Origin: Bacillota bacterium
GTDB lineage: Bacteria; Bacillota; Clostridia; Acetivibrionales; DTU013
Direction: 5' to 3'
Assembly: GCA_023411575.1 (NCBI GenBank)
Contig: JAEYOP010000023.1
Coordinates: forward strand, 8,491-72,490
DNA length: 64,000 nucleotides
Position 1 is the stretch's first letter. The number at the start of each line of letters is the position of its first letter. This document shows, in pieces, positions 53,275-62,880 of this stretch. A model generated the notes under the pieces. It was not told the DNA's origin. It saw only the letters and a program-made list of their open reading frames with translations, and searched no databases. A program made the translations under genes and the position numbers.

Positions 53275-54681
53275 TTATTTCCGCAGCAGCGAACCGAGAA
53301 TTCCTCTGACCAGCTCCCGTCCCACCGTTCTTCCGATGGAAGACATGGCGGATTTCGCCGCCGAGTTCATGAGCGTATTGCCGGAGCTGCGCCTTCTGGC
53401 GGCCGGCCTTGGATGATAATTATCATATCCGCCGCCGTAGCCGCTGCCATACCCGTCGTTATACCGGCTGGCATTGCTGTAGCCCGTGTTGTAGCCATTA
53501 CCGTTGCCATAGCCGGCGCCATAGCTGTTGTTCCATCCGTAGCCGGTATTGTCGTAGTTCCGGTTCGCCGCCTCCGCCTGCTTCCTCTGCTTTTCATACG
53601 CCAAACGTTCCTCTTCCGCCTTTCTGGCCGCCTCTTCCTGCTGTTCCATCTGCTGAAGCGTTTCAAAAGCGGAAACCCGGTCGATGATTTCTTCATACTT
53701 CCCATATTCAAAGGACTGCCGGATAATACTGTCCCGTTCCTCCGGCGTCACCGGTCCGATCTGGCTTTGGGGAGGCAGTACGTATGCCCTTCCAACAATG
53801 CCGGGAATTCCCTTGTCATCCAGGAACGATACCAGCGCTTCGCCGACGCCAAGCTCGGTGATCGCCGTTTCCACGGAAAACGCGGGATTCGCCCGGAAGG
53901 TCTGGGCCGCCGTTTTGACGGCGAACTGATCCTTGGGTGTAAACGCCCTGAGGGCATGCTGGACCCGGTTTCCCAGCTGTCCGAGCACGGTTTCGGGGAT
54001 ATCCGCGGCCAGTATGTTTACAACGCCCTTTCCGCTGCTGTCGGTTTTCATGAAATCCCTTATGTCCAGCGAGGGTTCCCCGAAGAACCGCTCCCCGCCC
54101 TGCTCCTCCAGGGTAAGCAGGCCCCGCTGGATCGCGCCGATGCTTTGCTTCGATATGGTTCCGTAGTCCGTGGTGAATTCGGAGGCGTGATCGCCGACAT
54201 GGCGGAGCATGGCCCGCAAATCCTTGAGGTCGATCAGCAGCATGCCGGAATCATCGGCTATTTTAAATACGATGTTCAGAACGCCGCTCTGGACCTCGTT
54301 CAGATTCAACAGCTTGGAAAACAGCAGGGAGCCCATCTCCGAAACGGTGGTCCGCACAGGATGTCCCTGTTCCGCAAAAACGTCCCAAAAGGTGACTGGA
54401 AATTTATCAAAGCAGAAGCCTTCCAATCCCAGCGACTGGATACGTTCCCCGGTTTTTGCACTGGAAACGCCCGGTTTGCAGGTGCCGGACAGGTCCCCCT
54501 TGATATCGGACAAAAAAACCGGAACTCCTATCGAGCTGAACTTCTCGCAAAGGACCTTGAGCGACACGGTCTTGCCCGTACCCGTGGCCCCTGCGATCAA
54601 GCCGTGCCTGTCGGCCATCTCCGGCAGAAGCCGCAATTCGGACTGCCCCTTTGCAAACAATACCCCGTTCTCGCTTGACAT
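53275..54681 (-). CDS. HerA/FtsK-like ATPase, DUF853 family, with Gly/Tyr/Asn-rich tail
   Basis: About 468 residues. Walker A is GATGTGKT, Walker B GMLLIDLKDL, and NRVQHALRAFTPKD belongs to the DUF853 (YjgR) family, relatives of HerA DNA translocases. After a charged helix (QQEEAARKAEEERLAYEKQRKQ) comes a low-complexity segment of about 55 residues rich in Gly, Tyr and Asn (about 375-430). A conserved basic C-terminus follows (AARRRSSGNTLMNSAAKSAM). GAGGAG upstream fixes the ATG at 54681. Cellular role unknown. Confidence 0.85.
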   Translation of the reverse strand: MSSENGVLFAKGQSELRLLPEMADRHGLIAGATGTGKTVSLKVLCEKFSSIGVPVFLSDIKGDLSGTCKPGVSSAKTGERIQSLGLEGFCFDKFPVTFWDVFAEQGHPVRTTVSEMGSLLFSKLLNLNEVQSGVLNIVFKIADDSGMLLIDLKDLRAMLRHVGDHASEFTTDYGTISKQSIGAIQRGLLTLEEQGGERFFGEPSLDIRDFMKTDSSGKGVVNILAADIPETVLGQLGNRVQHALRAFTPKDQFAVKTAAQTFRANPAFSVETAITELGVGEALVSFLDDKGIPGIVGRAYVLPPQSQIGPVTPEERDSIIRQSFEYGKYEEIIDRVSAFETLQQMEQQEEAARKAEEERLAYEKQRKQAEAANRNYDNTGYGWNNSYGAGYGNGNGYNTGYSNASRYNDGYGSGYGGGYDNYHPRPAARRRSSGNTLMNSAAKSAMSSIGRTVGRELVRGILGSLLRK

Positions 54682-54830
54682 GAAAACACTCCTCACTTAT
54701 GAATATTGTTTTTTGCCATGTGTTAAATAATACCACTAAAATAGTATCACAGTACCCTGCAAAAAACAATAACGCGCCGCTTCCGCGAGGGTGTATAAAT
54801 CCGCATAAACCTGCGTAAATCCGATCCTGT

Positions 54831-56441
54831 CTATCGCACCAGATTCCGGTACTCTGTGGGGGACACGCCCACTACCTTTTTAAAAACCTTGCTGAAGTAG
54901 GTCGGGTCTTCATAGCCCACAAGCTCCCCCACCTCATAGGTCTTGACCCGGATATCCTTAATCAGTTCCTTTGCTTTTTCGATTCTCACCCTTGTAAAAT
55001 AATCCACAAAGCTTTCGCCTGTCTGTGCCTTGAAAATTTCCGACAGATAATTCGGATTCACATAAACCTCATCGGCTACCCTGCTCAGGGTGATATCCTC
55101 TCTATAATGTTTCTGGATATACTCCTTCACAAGCTCGATGAGCTTCCTGTCCTTCCTGCTGTACATGGCCTTGAGCTTGCCGAGCACCTCCGTATACACA
55201 TTGCAGGTGTATCGCCTGACCTCGTCCAGAGTGTCAAAAAGGCCCAGGTTTTTTTCATAGGAATAATCGAAGCCGTAGGTTTCGACCACCGCTTCCTTGA
55301 ACTTCCCATTCTCAAACTGCAATTTCGCAAAAATATCGCTGAGCACTTTCAGCGCATCCGAGGGTTCCACGCTCCTTTCCTCCAGCTTTGCGCAAAACTC
55401 CTCCGCCACCCCGGTTACCTGCTGCTCATTGGCAACATCCACACAGCTTTTAAAACGAATCTCATAATGATCGGTCAGGCCCTGCAGCCGGTTCCCGTTA
55501 AAGTGTTTGCGCCCCTCGTCAAACCGGATGATCTTTGACCCCTTCCGGTAGAATCTTTCCCCCAGCGTATCCAGGGCGCTGTCGTAGCTCTCTTTCAACT
55601 GTTCCAGGCTTTCCGCCGGCTTTCCGATGCTGATGGTGTACTGCAGGGCCGTATTTTTTTCAAGGTTGTTCAAGATCTCGCCTGAAATCAGGCGGAGGAT
55701 TTCCTCCGTGTTCTTCGGTATGCAGCATGCTATAACCAGGCCGGCATCCTCCATGCAGGAAAAGAAATCGGTATAGCCGGATACGGATTCCTCCGAAATG
55801 CTCCGTTGGATAAAGAAACTGATTTTCAGTTGCTCTGAGCCGATTTCCTTCTGTAAATACCTGTAGTTGTCTATGCTCACGATCATAACCTGATAGGCCC
55901 CGGCGGACAAACGGAGGTTAAAGTATTGCAGTTTTTCTCCAATCTTGTCGAACACGTCGGACTTTTTCTCGCATACCAGCTCGTGTATGAACTGCTCCTT
56001 CAGCAGGGGAAAGCTCTTATTGAGCTTGTTCTCCAGATTTAGAGCATGGATGCTGCTTTCCTCCTCGCTTCGGATCTCCTGCTCTATTTTTTTCAGCAAT
56101 TCCCCAAGCTGCCCCAGGTCAACGGGCTTCAGCAGATAATCTGCGGCCCCCCTCTTCATGGTATCCCTGACGTAGTTGAACTCGTCATACCCGCTTAAGA
56201 CCACCTTCTTCATGGCCGGAAAGCTCTTCTCCAGGTTCGTTATCAATTCGATCCCGTCCATTTTGGGCATTTTGATGTCCGTTATTACGATGTCCGGCCG
56301 TTCTCTTTCAATCACCGCCAGCGCTTCCATTCCGTCGGCCGCCTCGCCCACGACAAGGTATTCCTCCCCCAGGGCGCCGATTGTTTTTACCAACCCTTTT
56401 CTTATAAGCTTTTCATCATCCACCACAAGTATTTTCAACAT
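54831..56441 (-). CDS. Response regulator, YesN/AraC type
   Basis: About 536 residues. The N-terminal receiver (ILVVDDEKLIRKGLV, phosphoacceptor Asp in IVITDIKMPKMDG) is followed by a middle domain. The C-terminal AraC pair of helix-turn-helix motifs is DITLSRVADEVYVNPNYLSEIF and VGELVGYEDPTYFSKVFKKVVG. It should activate the sugar transporter genes upstream in the same operon. GGGGGTG precedes ATG 56441. It starts 35 bases after the kinase gene. Confidence 0.92.
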   Translation of the reverse strand: MLKILVVDDEKLIRKGLVKTIGALGEEYLVVGEAADGMEALAVIERERPDIVITDIKMPKMDGIELITNLEKSFPAMKKVVLSGYDEFNYVRDTMKRGAADYLLKPVDLGQLGELLKKIEQEIRSEEESSIHALNLENKLNKSFPLLKEQFIHELVCEKKSDVFDKIGEKLQYFNLRLSAGAYQVMIVSIDNYRYLQKEIGSEQLKISFFIQRSISEESVSGYTDFFSCMEDAGLVIACCIPKNTEEILRLISGEILNNLEKNTALQYTISIGKPAESLEQLKESYDSALDTLGERFYRKGSKIIRFDEGRKHFNGNRLQGLTDHYEIRFKSCVDVANEQQVTGVAEEFCAKLEERSVEPSDALKVLSDIFAKLQFENGKFKEAVVETYGFDYSYEKNLGLFDTLDEVRRYTCNVYTEVLGKLKAMYSRKDRKLIELVKEYIQKHYREDITLSRVADEVYVNPNYLSEIFKAQTGESFVDYFTRVRIEKAKELIKDIRVKTYEVGELVGYEDPTYFSKVFKKVVGVSPTEYRNLVR

Positions 56442-56475
56442 GTGCTGCACCCCCGGCATACATAATCTCCGAATC

Positions 56476-58428
56476 TCAGTGAATTTTCACCCGATTCATG
56501 CTTTCCCTGTCCGGCAATTCCAGTCTCACGGTGGTTCCCACCCCCACCCGGCTGAAAATCCTCATGCCGTATTCCTCGCCGTAATAGAGCTTTATTCTTT
56601 CATTCACATTCCGCAGGCCGACGCCCCGTGCATTTCCGCTGATGGGCGTAAAATCATTCGCCCGCTGGATCAGCTTCTCCAGCTCTTCATCCGTCATGCC
56701 CACCCCGTTGTCCCGGATTTCAAAGAAAATCCCCTTCTCGCCGTAGCCTCCGCCGATCGCGATGACCCCCTTGCCGTCAAGGGTCTCCAGGGCATGATAG
56801 ATGGCATTTTCGACGATGGGCTGGAAGATCAGCTTTATGATGCTGATGTCATAAAGCTCCTCCGGGATCTCCAGGTTCAATTCGAATTTGTCCTCGAACC
56901 GGCAGTTCTGGAGCATCAGGTAGTTCTTCAGGTGCTCGAGCTCATCCTTTACCTTTACAAGCTGATTCTTTGTATTGATGCTGTACCGGAGCAGCTTTCC
57001 AAGAATGGATACCATCTCCGAAGTATCGGTATCATCGTTCATGATGGCCATCATCCGTATGGACTCCAGCGTATTGTATATAAAATGGGGATTGATCTGC
57101 GTCTGCAAGGCATTGAGCTCGGCTTCCTTCTTGCGCGCGTTTGTGATATATACGTCATGGATCAATTTATTGATTTCAACGAGCATATTGTTGAAGCTCC
57201 TGCCCAGGTGTCCGATTTCGTCGTTGTATTTCACTCGGAAGCGTATGGACAGGTCTCCTTTTTCAACGACCTTCATCGCGGAAATCAGCTTTTTTAAAGG
57301 CTTTGTTATCCCAAAGGAAATGGCGATGGAGGATAGGAGGGATAGGAGCGTAAACGCCGTAATCAGGATGATAATCCGCTCTTGAACCTTTTTGGTATTG
57401 GAAAACAGGGCGTTCTCGGGCATGATCCGGATAAACTTCCACTGGGGGGTGTCAATACTGACACTCATGACCATGTAGTTCTCGCCATTCATTACGATAT
57501 TTCTGCTTTGGTTGTCCGTATTCCCGCTGATGGCGGCTGTAAGCTCGGGGGCAAGGACACCGACCGGCTTTGCAATATTGTCCTCGTTGCTGTCGTAAAT
57601 GATGGAGCCTTTTCCGTCTACGATCAGAATGTTTTCCCCTTCCACGGACTGGATCTTGGTGAAAATATCCCGGAACATGCTGATGTCCGCGAATAAGCTG
57701 ACGACGCCCAGCTTTTTCACGGTCGTGGGCTCCACAATAGCCCTTGAAACGGAAAACGCATAAAATTTGTCCGGCCTTATGAGATAGGAATTATTGAACT
57801 TGATGCTGCTGGAAACCACCGGCTTGCCGGAGAGCCTCATGCTTTCGGAGAACCACTCCTGGGCCCCGGCGTCGTAGGGCTCAAAAAGCTGCCCGTTGGG
57901 CATGGCGTAGGAAATCATGGTCCCCCTGGAATCGAAGAGGAAGGCGGAATACAGGTATTCCTTCGATCGGACCAGCTTGTTCAGAAGCGTCAAAAGATAA
58001 TCATACGCTTCATAGGTCATATTCGCGTACGTGCTCTCCAACGCACCTTCCTCCATCTTTTCCTGGGGACCGTCCTTCCTATCCCCGGCGAGCCCTCCAT
58101 TCCCCGCGGAGGCCGAATCCAGAATGGAAAAAATACTGATTTCGTTAACGGAACCGGACGCATACAGGGGCTGTTTTGAAAGCTGCTCCAGATCGCGGAT
58201 ATAGACGTCGATGCTGTTGACCGCCTGCAGGTTCAGCTGGTTTATTAACGACAGCTCCTCTTTACGGATATTGTCCGTGTAAATATTGAAAATGAAATAA
58301 TAGATGGCAATCGGGAACAAAAGCAAAGCAATATAGTTTACAGTAATTTTCCCCTGTAACGATATGTTCTTATACCCCAAAGGCTCCAGGACCGATTTTA
58401 TCCACCTCGCAAGGCCGCTTCGCTCCAT
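56476..58428 (-). CDS. Sensor histidine kinase, YesM type
   Basis: About 650 residues. A membrane segment at about 29-50 and another near 345-365 bracket an extracellular sensor domain (dCache-like). A HAMP linker follows. The His_kinase domain has QTQINPHFIYNTLESIRMMA (His is the phosphoacceptor), IVENAIYHAL, FEIRDNGVGM and GVGLRNVNERIKLYYG. It pairs with the AraC-type regulator downstream and probably senses sugar availability, perhaps through the binding protein of the operon. Confidence 0.92.
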   Translation of the reverse strand: MERSGLARWIKSVLEPLGYKNISLQGKITVNYIALLLFPIAIYYFIFNIYTDNIRKEELSLINQLNLQAVNSIDVYIRDLEQLSKQPLYASGSVNEISIFSILDSASAGNGGLAGDRKDGPQEKMEEGALESTYANMTYEAYDYLLTLLNKLVRSKEYLYSAFLFDSRGTMISYAMPNGQLFEPYDAGAQEWFSESMRLSGKPVVSSSIKFNNSYLIRPDKFYAFSVSRAIVEPTTVKKLGVVSLFADISMFRDIFTKIQSVEGENILIVDGKGSIIYDSNEDNIAKPVGVLAPELTAAISGNTDNQSRNIVMNGENYMVMSVSIDTPQWKFIRIMPENALFSNTKKVQERIIILITAFTLLSLLSSIAISFGITKPLKKLISAMKVVEKGDLSIRFRVKYNDEIGHLGRSFNNMLVEINKLIHDVYITNARKKEAELNALQTQINPHFIYNTLESIRMMAIMNDDTDTSEMVSILGKLLRYSINTKNQLVKVKDELEHLKNYLMLQNCRFEDKFELNLEIPEELYDISIIKLIFQPIVENAIYHALETLDGKGVIAIGGGYGEKGIFFEIRDNGVGMTDEELEKLIQRANDFTPISGNARGVGLRNVNERIKLYYGEEYGMRIFSRVGVGTTVRLELPDRESMNRVKIH

Positions 58429-58504
58429 ATGGCACCATTCCCTCTGCACGGAATACGTCTTTTATAATTCTACAAGTATTCCGAAATTCCTCTAATGACC
58501 GCCG

Positions 58505-59365
58505 TCAACCCTTTACCGCCCCTACCGTCAAGCCTGCGAAGATATACTTCTGCAGGGACAGGAAGATGACCAGGGTGGGAAGCATTACGCCGATACATCC
58601 TGCCGCCATCGTGTTGAAGTTGAAATTGAACTGTCCCGAAAACGTCATCAGCGCGGTAGTGGCCGTCTGAAGCTTGGACGAGGACATAAACAGGTATTGT
58701 ATGAACAGATCATTGTAGATAAACACCGATTGGGTAATGATGACGGTAACCGTCGCCGGCGCAAGCAGCGGAAAGATGATCTGAAAAAAGATCCTGAGAT
58801 AGGAAGCGCCGTCCAGCATTGCGCTTTCATCCAGGGATACGGATACCCTCTCCAGGAACTGGAGATAAATCCACACCTGGATCATTTGCGGAATCGCATA
58901 CAATATGACCGGCGCTCCGAAGGTCCCCGTCAGCTTGAGCGTATACATGATCTTATAGACCGAGACGATGATCAGGCTGTTCGGGATCACTGCGGTCGCC
59001 ATCAAAATAAGGGTTACGTATTTTTTTGCCGTAAAGTGGAACCGGTCCAGGCAGAAGGCAACCATGGAGGAAAAAAGCACATTCAGCACGGAAGCCGCCG
59101 CAACCAGTATGAGGCTGTTCAACATTCCTTTCAGAATCCGCCCCTCAATCAGCGTTCTTTTGAAATTCTCAAAGTTTAAAAAATTCTCAGGCGGCGTGAT
59201 CGGCAGTGTGTTTGCATACTCGGCGTTGGTCTTGAAGGAGGCAAACAAAAGCATCAACAGTGGAAATAGTACGATAACCACCCATAAAAGAACCGGTATG
59301 TGCCGGACATAGGAGAATATCAGGCCTTTGGCGCCTGTCGTTTTTTTAGCTTCTAATCGCGTCAT
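58505..59365 (-). CDS. Carbohydrate ABC transporter permease (MalG-like)
   Basis: 286 residues with about six membrane segments. The ATPase-contact loop DESAMLDGASYLRIFFQIIFP matches the EAA motif of MalG-type permeases. It overlaps the other permease by four bases (ATGA). No ATPase gene is in the operon, so a shared MsmX-like ATPase is expected. Confidence 0.93.
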   Translation of the reverse strand: MTRLEAKKTTGAKGLIFSYVRHIPVLLWVVIVLFPLLMLLFASFKTNAEYANTLPITPPENFLNFENFKRTLIEGRILKGMLNSLILVAAASVLNVLFSSMVAFCLDRFHFTAKKYVTLILMATAVIPNSLIIVSVYKIMYTLKLTGTFGAPVILYAIPQMIQVWIYLQFLERVSVSLDESAMLDGASYLRIFFQIIFPLLAPATVTVIITQSVFIYNDLFIQYLFMSSSKLQTATTALMTFSGQFNFNFNTMAAGCIGVMLPTLVIFLSLQKYIFAGLTVGAVKG

Positions 59366-60234
59366 ATGGTTGCACCTCTCCTTACAACAAGTCTTTGAAT
59401 TCCGGCAATCGCCAGGATAAGCACGATGAGCAGAACGGACATCGCTGCGGCGCGGCCATAGTCGCTGAAGTTCACAAAGCTGTCGATCACATAATACATA
59501 AAGGTGTAGGTCGCTTTTGCAGGGCCGCCTCTTGTCAGCACCAGCGATTCCGTAAACGCCTGCAGCGCACCGCTCAGGCTGATAAACAACTGGAGCTCGA
59601 CAACCCTCAGGATGCTCGGAAGAGTGATGAACCGGAAGGTCTGCCAGGAATTTGCCCCGTCGATGCTGCTGGATTCGTAAATATCGGGTTCAATGGATTG
59701 CAGCGCGGCAATATAGATCACCATCGTGTACCCGAGCCACCTCCAGGCCGACATGGAAACCAGGCTGAAAATGGCAATATGGGTATCGCTGAAAAACCGG
59801 ATCGGCTCCAGTCCCACATGCCGCATAAACAGATTGATGGGACCCGCGTTAAAGTCATACATAAAACTGAACATATATGCCACGGCGGTTATATTGAGGA
59901 CATAGGGCATGAAAATCACGACTTTGTAAAAGCCCCTCCCCCTCATCCGGCCGCTCAGGATCACTGCAAAGAAAAGGGCGACGACATTCTGGAGGATGGC
60001 AACCAGGGCATATACGCCGTTGTTTTTGAGGGATAGCCACAATGTTTCGTCCGTTATGGCCCTTGAATAATTTTTGAGCCCTATAAAGTCATAGGCGGGA
60101 AGAGTGCCATCCCAGTTGGTGAAGCTGTAAAAGACCATCCTGCATGTAGGCCAGACAAGAAACAGCACCAGCAATAATACCGGAAGAAATAAAAAGCCGA
60201 ATATCAAAATCTTTCTCTGCATTCCGTAACTCAT
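59362..60234 (-). CDS. Carbohydrate ABC transporter permease (MalF/UgpA-like)
   Basis: 290 residues with six membrane segments starting ILIFGFLFLPVLLLVLFLVW. The EAA loop is DIYESSSIDGANSWQTFRFITLP. It partners the MalG-like permease. An 18-base-pair hairpin separates it from the binding-protein gene upstream. Confidence 0.93.
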   Translation of the reverse strand: MSYGMQRKILIFGFLFLPVLLLVLFLVWPTCRMVFYSFTNWDGTLPAYDFIGLKNYSRAITDETLWLSLKNNGVYALVAILQNVVALFFAVILSGRMRGRGFYKVVIFMPYVLNITAVAYMFSFMYDFNAGPINLFMRHVGLEPIRFFSDTHIAIFSLVSMSAWRWLGYTMVIYIAALQSIEPDIYESSSIDGANSWQTFRFITLPSILRVVELQLFISLSGALQAFTESLVLTRGGPAKATYTFMYYVIDSFVNFSDYGRAAAMSVLLIVLILAIAGIQRLVVRRGATI

Positions 60235-60269
60235 AATTTACCCCAGCCTTTACCCGATTTCCCCCTCTT

Positions 60270-60308
60270 AAACACAAGTCACTGTGGATCCCACAGTGAC
60301 TTGTGTTT
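60270..60308 (-). terminator. 18-bp perfect hairpin between the binding-protein and permease genes
   Basis: AAACACAAGTCACTGTGG (60270-60287), ATC, CCACAGTGACTTGTGTTT (60291-60308). On the minus strand it follows the binding-protein gene and lacks a long T run. It probably attenuates transcription or protects the 5' message so that the binding protein is made in excess over the permeases. Confidence 0.7.
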
Positions 60309-60347
60309 TGTTGGAGCGGTAGAATGTAATGTATTGTTCTTTCAAAT

Positions 60348-61688
60348 TTAATTTTTGGCTTTTTTCCAGGCGGTGTTCAGCTTGTCGAGAACCTTCTGGA
60401 TCTCCACGCCGACCCCGACTTCCACATACGGATCATCAAGATTTATCTGTGCTTTGTCCATCCGTGTTCTAAAATCATTAGGATACTTTTCCGCATTTAC
60501 CATAACAGGCTTGGCCGCATCGAATTCCTTAAGGTAGGGAACGTCTGTTACAAAGCCCTGCTTTGCCGAAAGAATCGCGGTCTCTTTTGCGTAGTCCCCG
60601 TAAATGTCATTCATGTGGAAGGCAAAGAACGCCTTTGCTGCTTCCGGGTTGTCGGAATTCTTGGCAATGCATACCGACCAATCGGCCTGGACCAATGCTT
60701 TGTAAGGTCCGCCGCTGTTGTCATACGGGAACGGAACGAAACCGATGTCTTCGAGCTTCATGCTTCCGTCGCCTCTGCCGGGCCACTGGCAGGGGGTATT
60801 GGTCCAGGTGAAGGCCATGCCGATCTTGTTGCTTCCGGCGTCCTTCAAGTAAGGCTCCCAGTTATAGGAGGCGGGATCGTCTTCCATGATGCCCGCTTTG
60901 CTGAGCTTCTGGAGCACTTCCATCATCTTTCCGTAGGGAGAGTCCATGGTAAAGGGAGTATCCGACTGGACCATCTTGTTGAAGGTATCCGTTTGGTTCT
61001 CCAGAAGGGCCTGGGCTGTCCAGTAATAAGGCTGCATGGTCCAACGGGGCTGGAAGGTCCCTGTAAATCCGATAAGTCCCTTCGCTTTTATGGCCTTCCC
61101 TGCGGCAATCACCTCGTCCAGGGTTTTCGGAGGCTGGAGTCCCAGGTCGGCAAAAATCTTCTTGTTGTACGCAAGGCCTATGCTCTGGCCGCCATACGTC
61201 AACCCATACGTTTTCTGATCCTCCTGGTTTACATTGTTTCCGTTATACTCCCAGGTATTAACCATATCCGGGAACACATCGTTCAGCGGCAGCATGAATT
61301 GGCTTCTTTGCGCGTCGGAATACCGGTCCGCCATAATGGTGAACACATCCGGCACGTCGTTGGACGACAGCCGTACTCGGAAATCCTGGTCATAGTTCTT
61401 TGAAGTGGAGGTGGTGATCTTGACATCCGGATATTTTTCTTTGAATTCGTCAAACTTCGCAGGCCACCAGGTGTTTAAAAGGTCGTCCCGGTAAGTCATA
61501 AACTCGATTTCGCCTTCGATCTTCGGAGCAGCCGGTTCCTGGGCCTGGGCAGCCTCTGTGGCGACAGCCGCACTTTCCGTCCCCGCGGGAGCCGCGGACT
61601 GCTCCGTCCCGGTTTTTTGCCCGCATGCGGCGAAAAGTGTAACGAGCATGACGATAGCTGCCGCTAAAGCCAGTAATCTTTTGGTCAT
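60348..61688 (-). CDS. Sugar-binding lipoprotein of the ABC transporter
   Basis: 446 residues. A signal with lipobox LFAACG (Cys near residue 22) is followed by a Thr/Ala/Glu linker and a family 1 solute-binding domain (LPLNDVFPDMVNTWEYNG, GGQSIGLAYNKKIFADLGLQ, PPKTLDEVIAAGKAIK). GGGAGG precedes the ATG. It heads an operon with two permeases, YesM-like kinase and YesN-like regulator. The sugar is unknown. Confidence 0.93.
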   Translation of the reverse strand: MTKRLLALAAAIVMLVTLFAACGQKTGTEQSAAPAGTESAAVATEAAQAQEPAAPKIEGEIEFMTYRDDLLNTWWPAKFDEFKEKYPDVKITTSTSKNYDQDFRVRLSSNDVPDVFTIMADRYSDAQRSQFMLPLNDVFPDMVNTWEYNGNNVNQEDQKTYGLTYGGQSIGLAYNKKIFADLGLQPPKTLDEVIAAGKAIKAKGLIGFTGTFQPRWTMQPYYWTAQALLENQTDTFNKMVQSDTPFTMDSPYGKMMEVLQKLSKAGIMEDDPASYNWEPYLKDAGSNKIGMAFTWTNTPCQWPGRGDGSMKLEDIGFVPFPYDNSGGPYKALVQADWSVCIAKNSDNPEAAKAFFAFHMNDIYGDYAKETAILSAKQGFVTDVPYLKEFDAAKPVMVNAEKYPNDFRTRMDKAQINLDDPYVEVGVGVEIQKVLDKLNTAWKKAKN

Positions 61689-61751
61689 TTCGTAAATCCT
61701 CCCTATAATAAGTTTGATTCAACGAGGCAGATCGGTGCACCACATTTCAAT

Positions 61752-61759
61752 CGTTAACG
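61752..61759. promoter_or_regulatory. Short palindrome upstream of the sugar transporter operon
   Basis: CGTTAACG lies within ATCGTTAACGTGAT about 65 bases before the binding-protein start. It resembles LacI- or AraC-type half-site centres. The evidence is weak. Confidence 0.2.
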
Positions 61760-61958
61760 TGATTTAATCATACCACCCGGGCCGTTTCATTTGAATGGAT
61801 TATCGTTGGCTTCCTTGTAAAATCTACAGAAGGATAAAACAGATAGGAGAACCCTTTTCTTGTCGGCCGGCAGGGCAGAATATGGCAGGGGAAAAAGACC
61901 GTACTCCATTGAAGGGAGACGGCACGCCCGCGGGAAGCTTTTGGGGGAAGCTTTTCCT

Positions 61959-62786
61959 TTACGCCTTCTGGCAGCCTTCGCAGTAATAAATGCTGCCGCC
62001 CATATAGCTTTCCTTTTTTATAGCGCCGCCGCATACCGGGCAGGGCTTGTCCAGCGTATTTTTGCTCAAATGGGTGATGTATCCGCCCGGGCAGCCGAAC
62101 AGATCCTTTTCCGTATCCCGTCCGCCTTTGAACGTCATTTCCGCAAGGGTTTCCCGGATCGAACCGAAGAGCCGGTCCTTTTCTGCTGCGGACAGGGTGT
62201 TGATTTTCCTTTTCGGATGGATCTTCGCATGGTACAGGATGTCCTGCAGGACGCCGTTTCCCAGGCCCGGAATGCGCTGCTCCGTGGCAAGGAACGCCTT
62301 TGCGCTCAGCTTCGGAGCATCCGGAGCATTCAGCAGCGAGTCGAAGTAGCCCCTGTCGAATTTGTCGGAAAGCGGCGTCGGTTTTTCCTTTGCCACCCTG
62401 TAATACTTGTTGTCCAATTCGCCCCTGCGGAAGCACTGCAATCCGCCGTACATCTGCACCGAAACGCACAGGACTGAAAAATCCTCAAATTCCACAAGCA
62501 TCTGGTGCTTCTGCGGTTTTTGCTCCGTTTCGCCATAATACCGCAGGGCCGCTCCGTCGCCGAAGAGCATGACGGCGTCCTCCGCCGGGATTTCCACCAT
62601 GGAGCCGATTCCGTCCGCCTTTCCGACCATTTTGCCCGTCAGCAGCTCGTGATACTTCTGCGGGTCTCCGTAGTACCAGGCGAATTTATGCGGGGTCTGG
62701 GCGGCGATCACATTGATGATCCGCTTCCCCCGGATGGTACTGTTCAACTGTTCGGCCAGCGCCAAAGATTCGGGCAATTCTATCAT
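61959..62786 (-). CDS. Fpg/Nei-family protein without the catalytic N-terminal proline
   Basis: About 275 residues. MIELPESLALAEQL at the start, IPGLGNGVLQDILYHAKIHPKR (helix-two-turn-helix) and a C-terminal zinc finger CPVCGG...YYCEGCQ place it in the formamidopyrimidine/endonuclease VIII family. Those enzymes use Pro2 as the nucleophile; here residue 2 is Ile. It may bind damaged DNA without cutting, or use another residue. GAGGTG before ATG 62786 fixes the start; the 26-residue upstream extension does not restore a Pro2. Confidence 0.8.
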   Translation of the reverse strand: MIELPESLALAEQLNSTIRGKRIINVIAAQTPHKFAWYYGDPQKYHELLTGKMVGKADGIGSMVEIPAEDAVMLFGDGAALRYYGETEQKPQKHQMLVEFEDFSVLCVSVQMYGGLQCFRRGELDNKYYRVAKEKPTPLSDKFDRGYFDSLLNAPDAPKLSAKAFLATEQRIPGLGNGVLQDILYHAKIHPKRKINTLSAAEKDRLFGSIRETLAEMTFKGGRDTEKDLFGCPGGYITHLSKNTLDKPCPVCGGAIKKESYMGGSIYYCEGCQKA

Positions 62787-62880
62787 ACCGACACCTCTTT
62801 TCCGATTGATCGGCCGCCGGTCCGATGAGAATTCCGGCATGCCAATATAATCATAAAGCAGCAAATAGGACTACAGAATG

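Noticed and set aside
53413..54678. A 421-codon open frame on the plus strand
   Set aside because: It is antisense to the DUF853 ATPase gene, which has clear Walker motifs.
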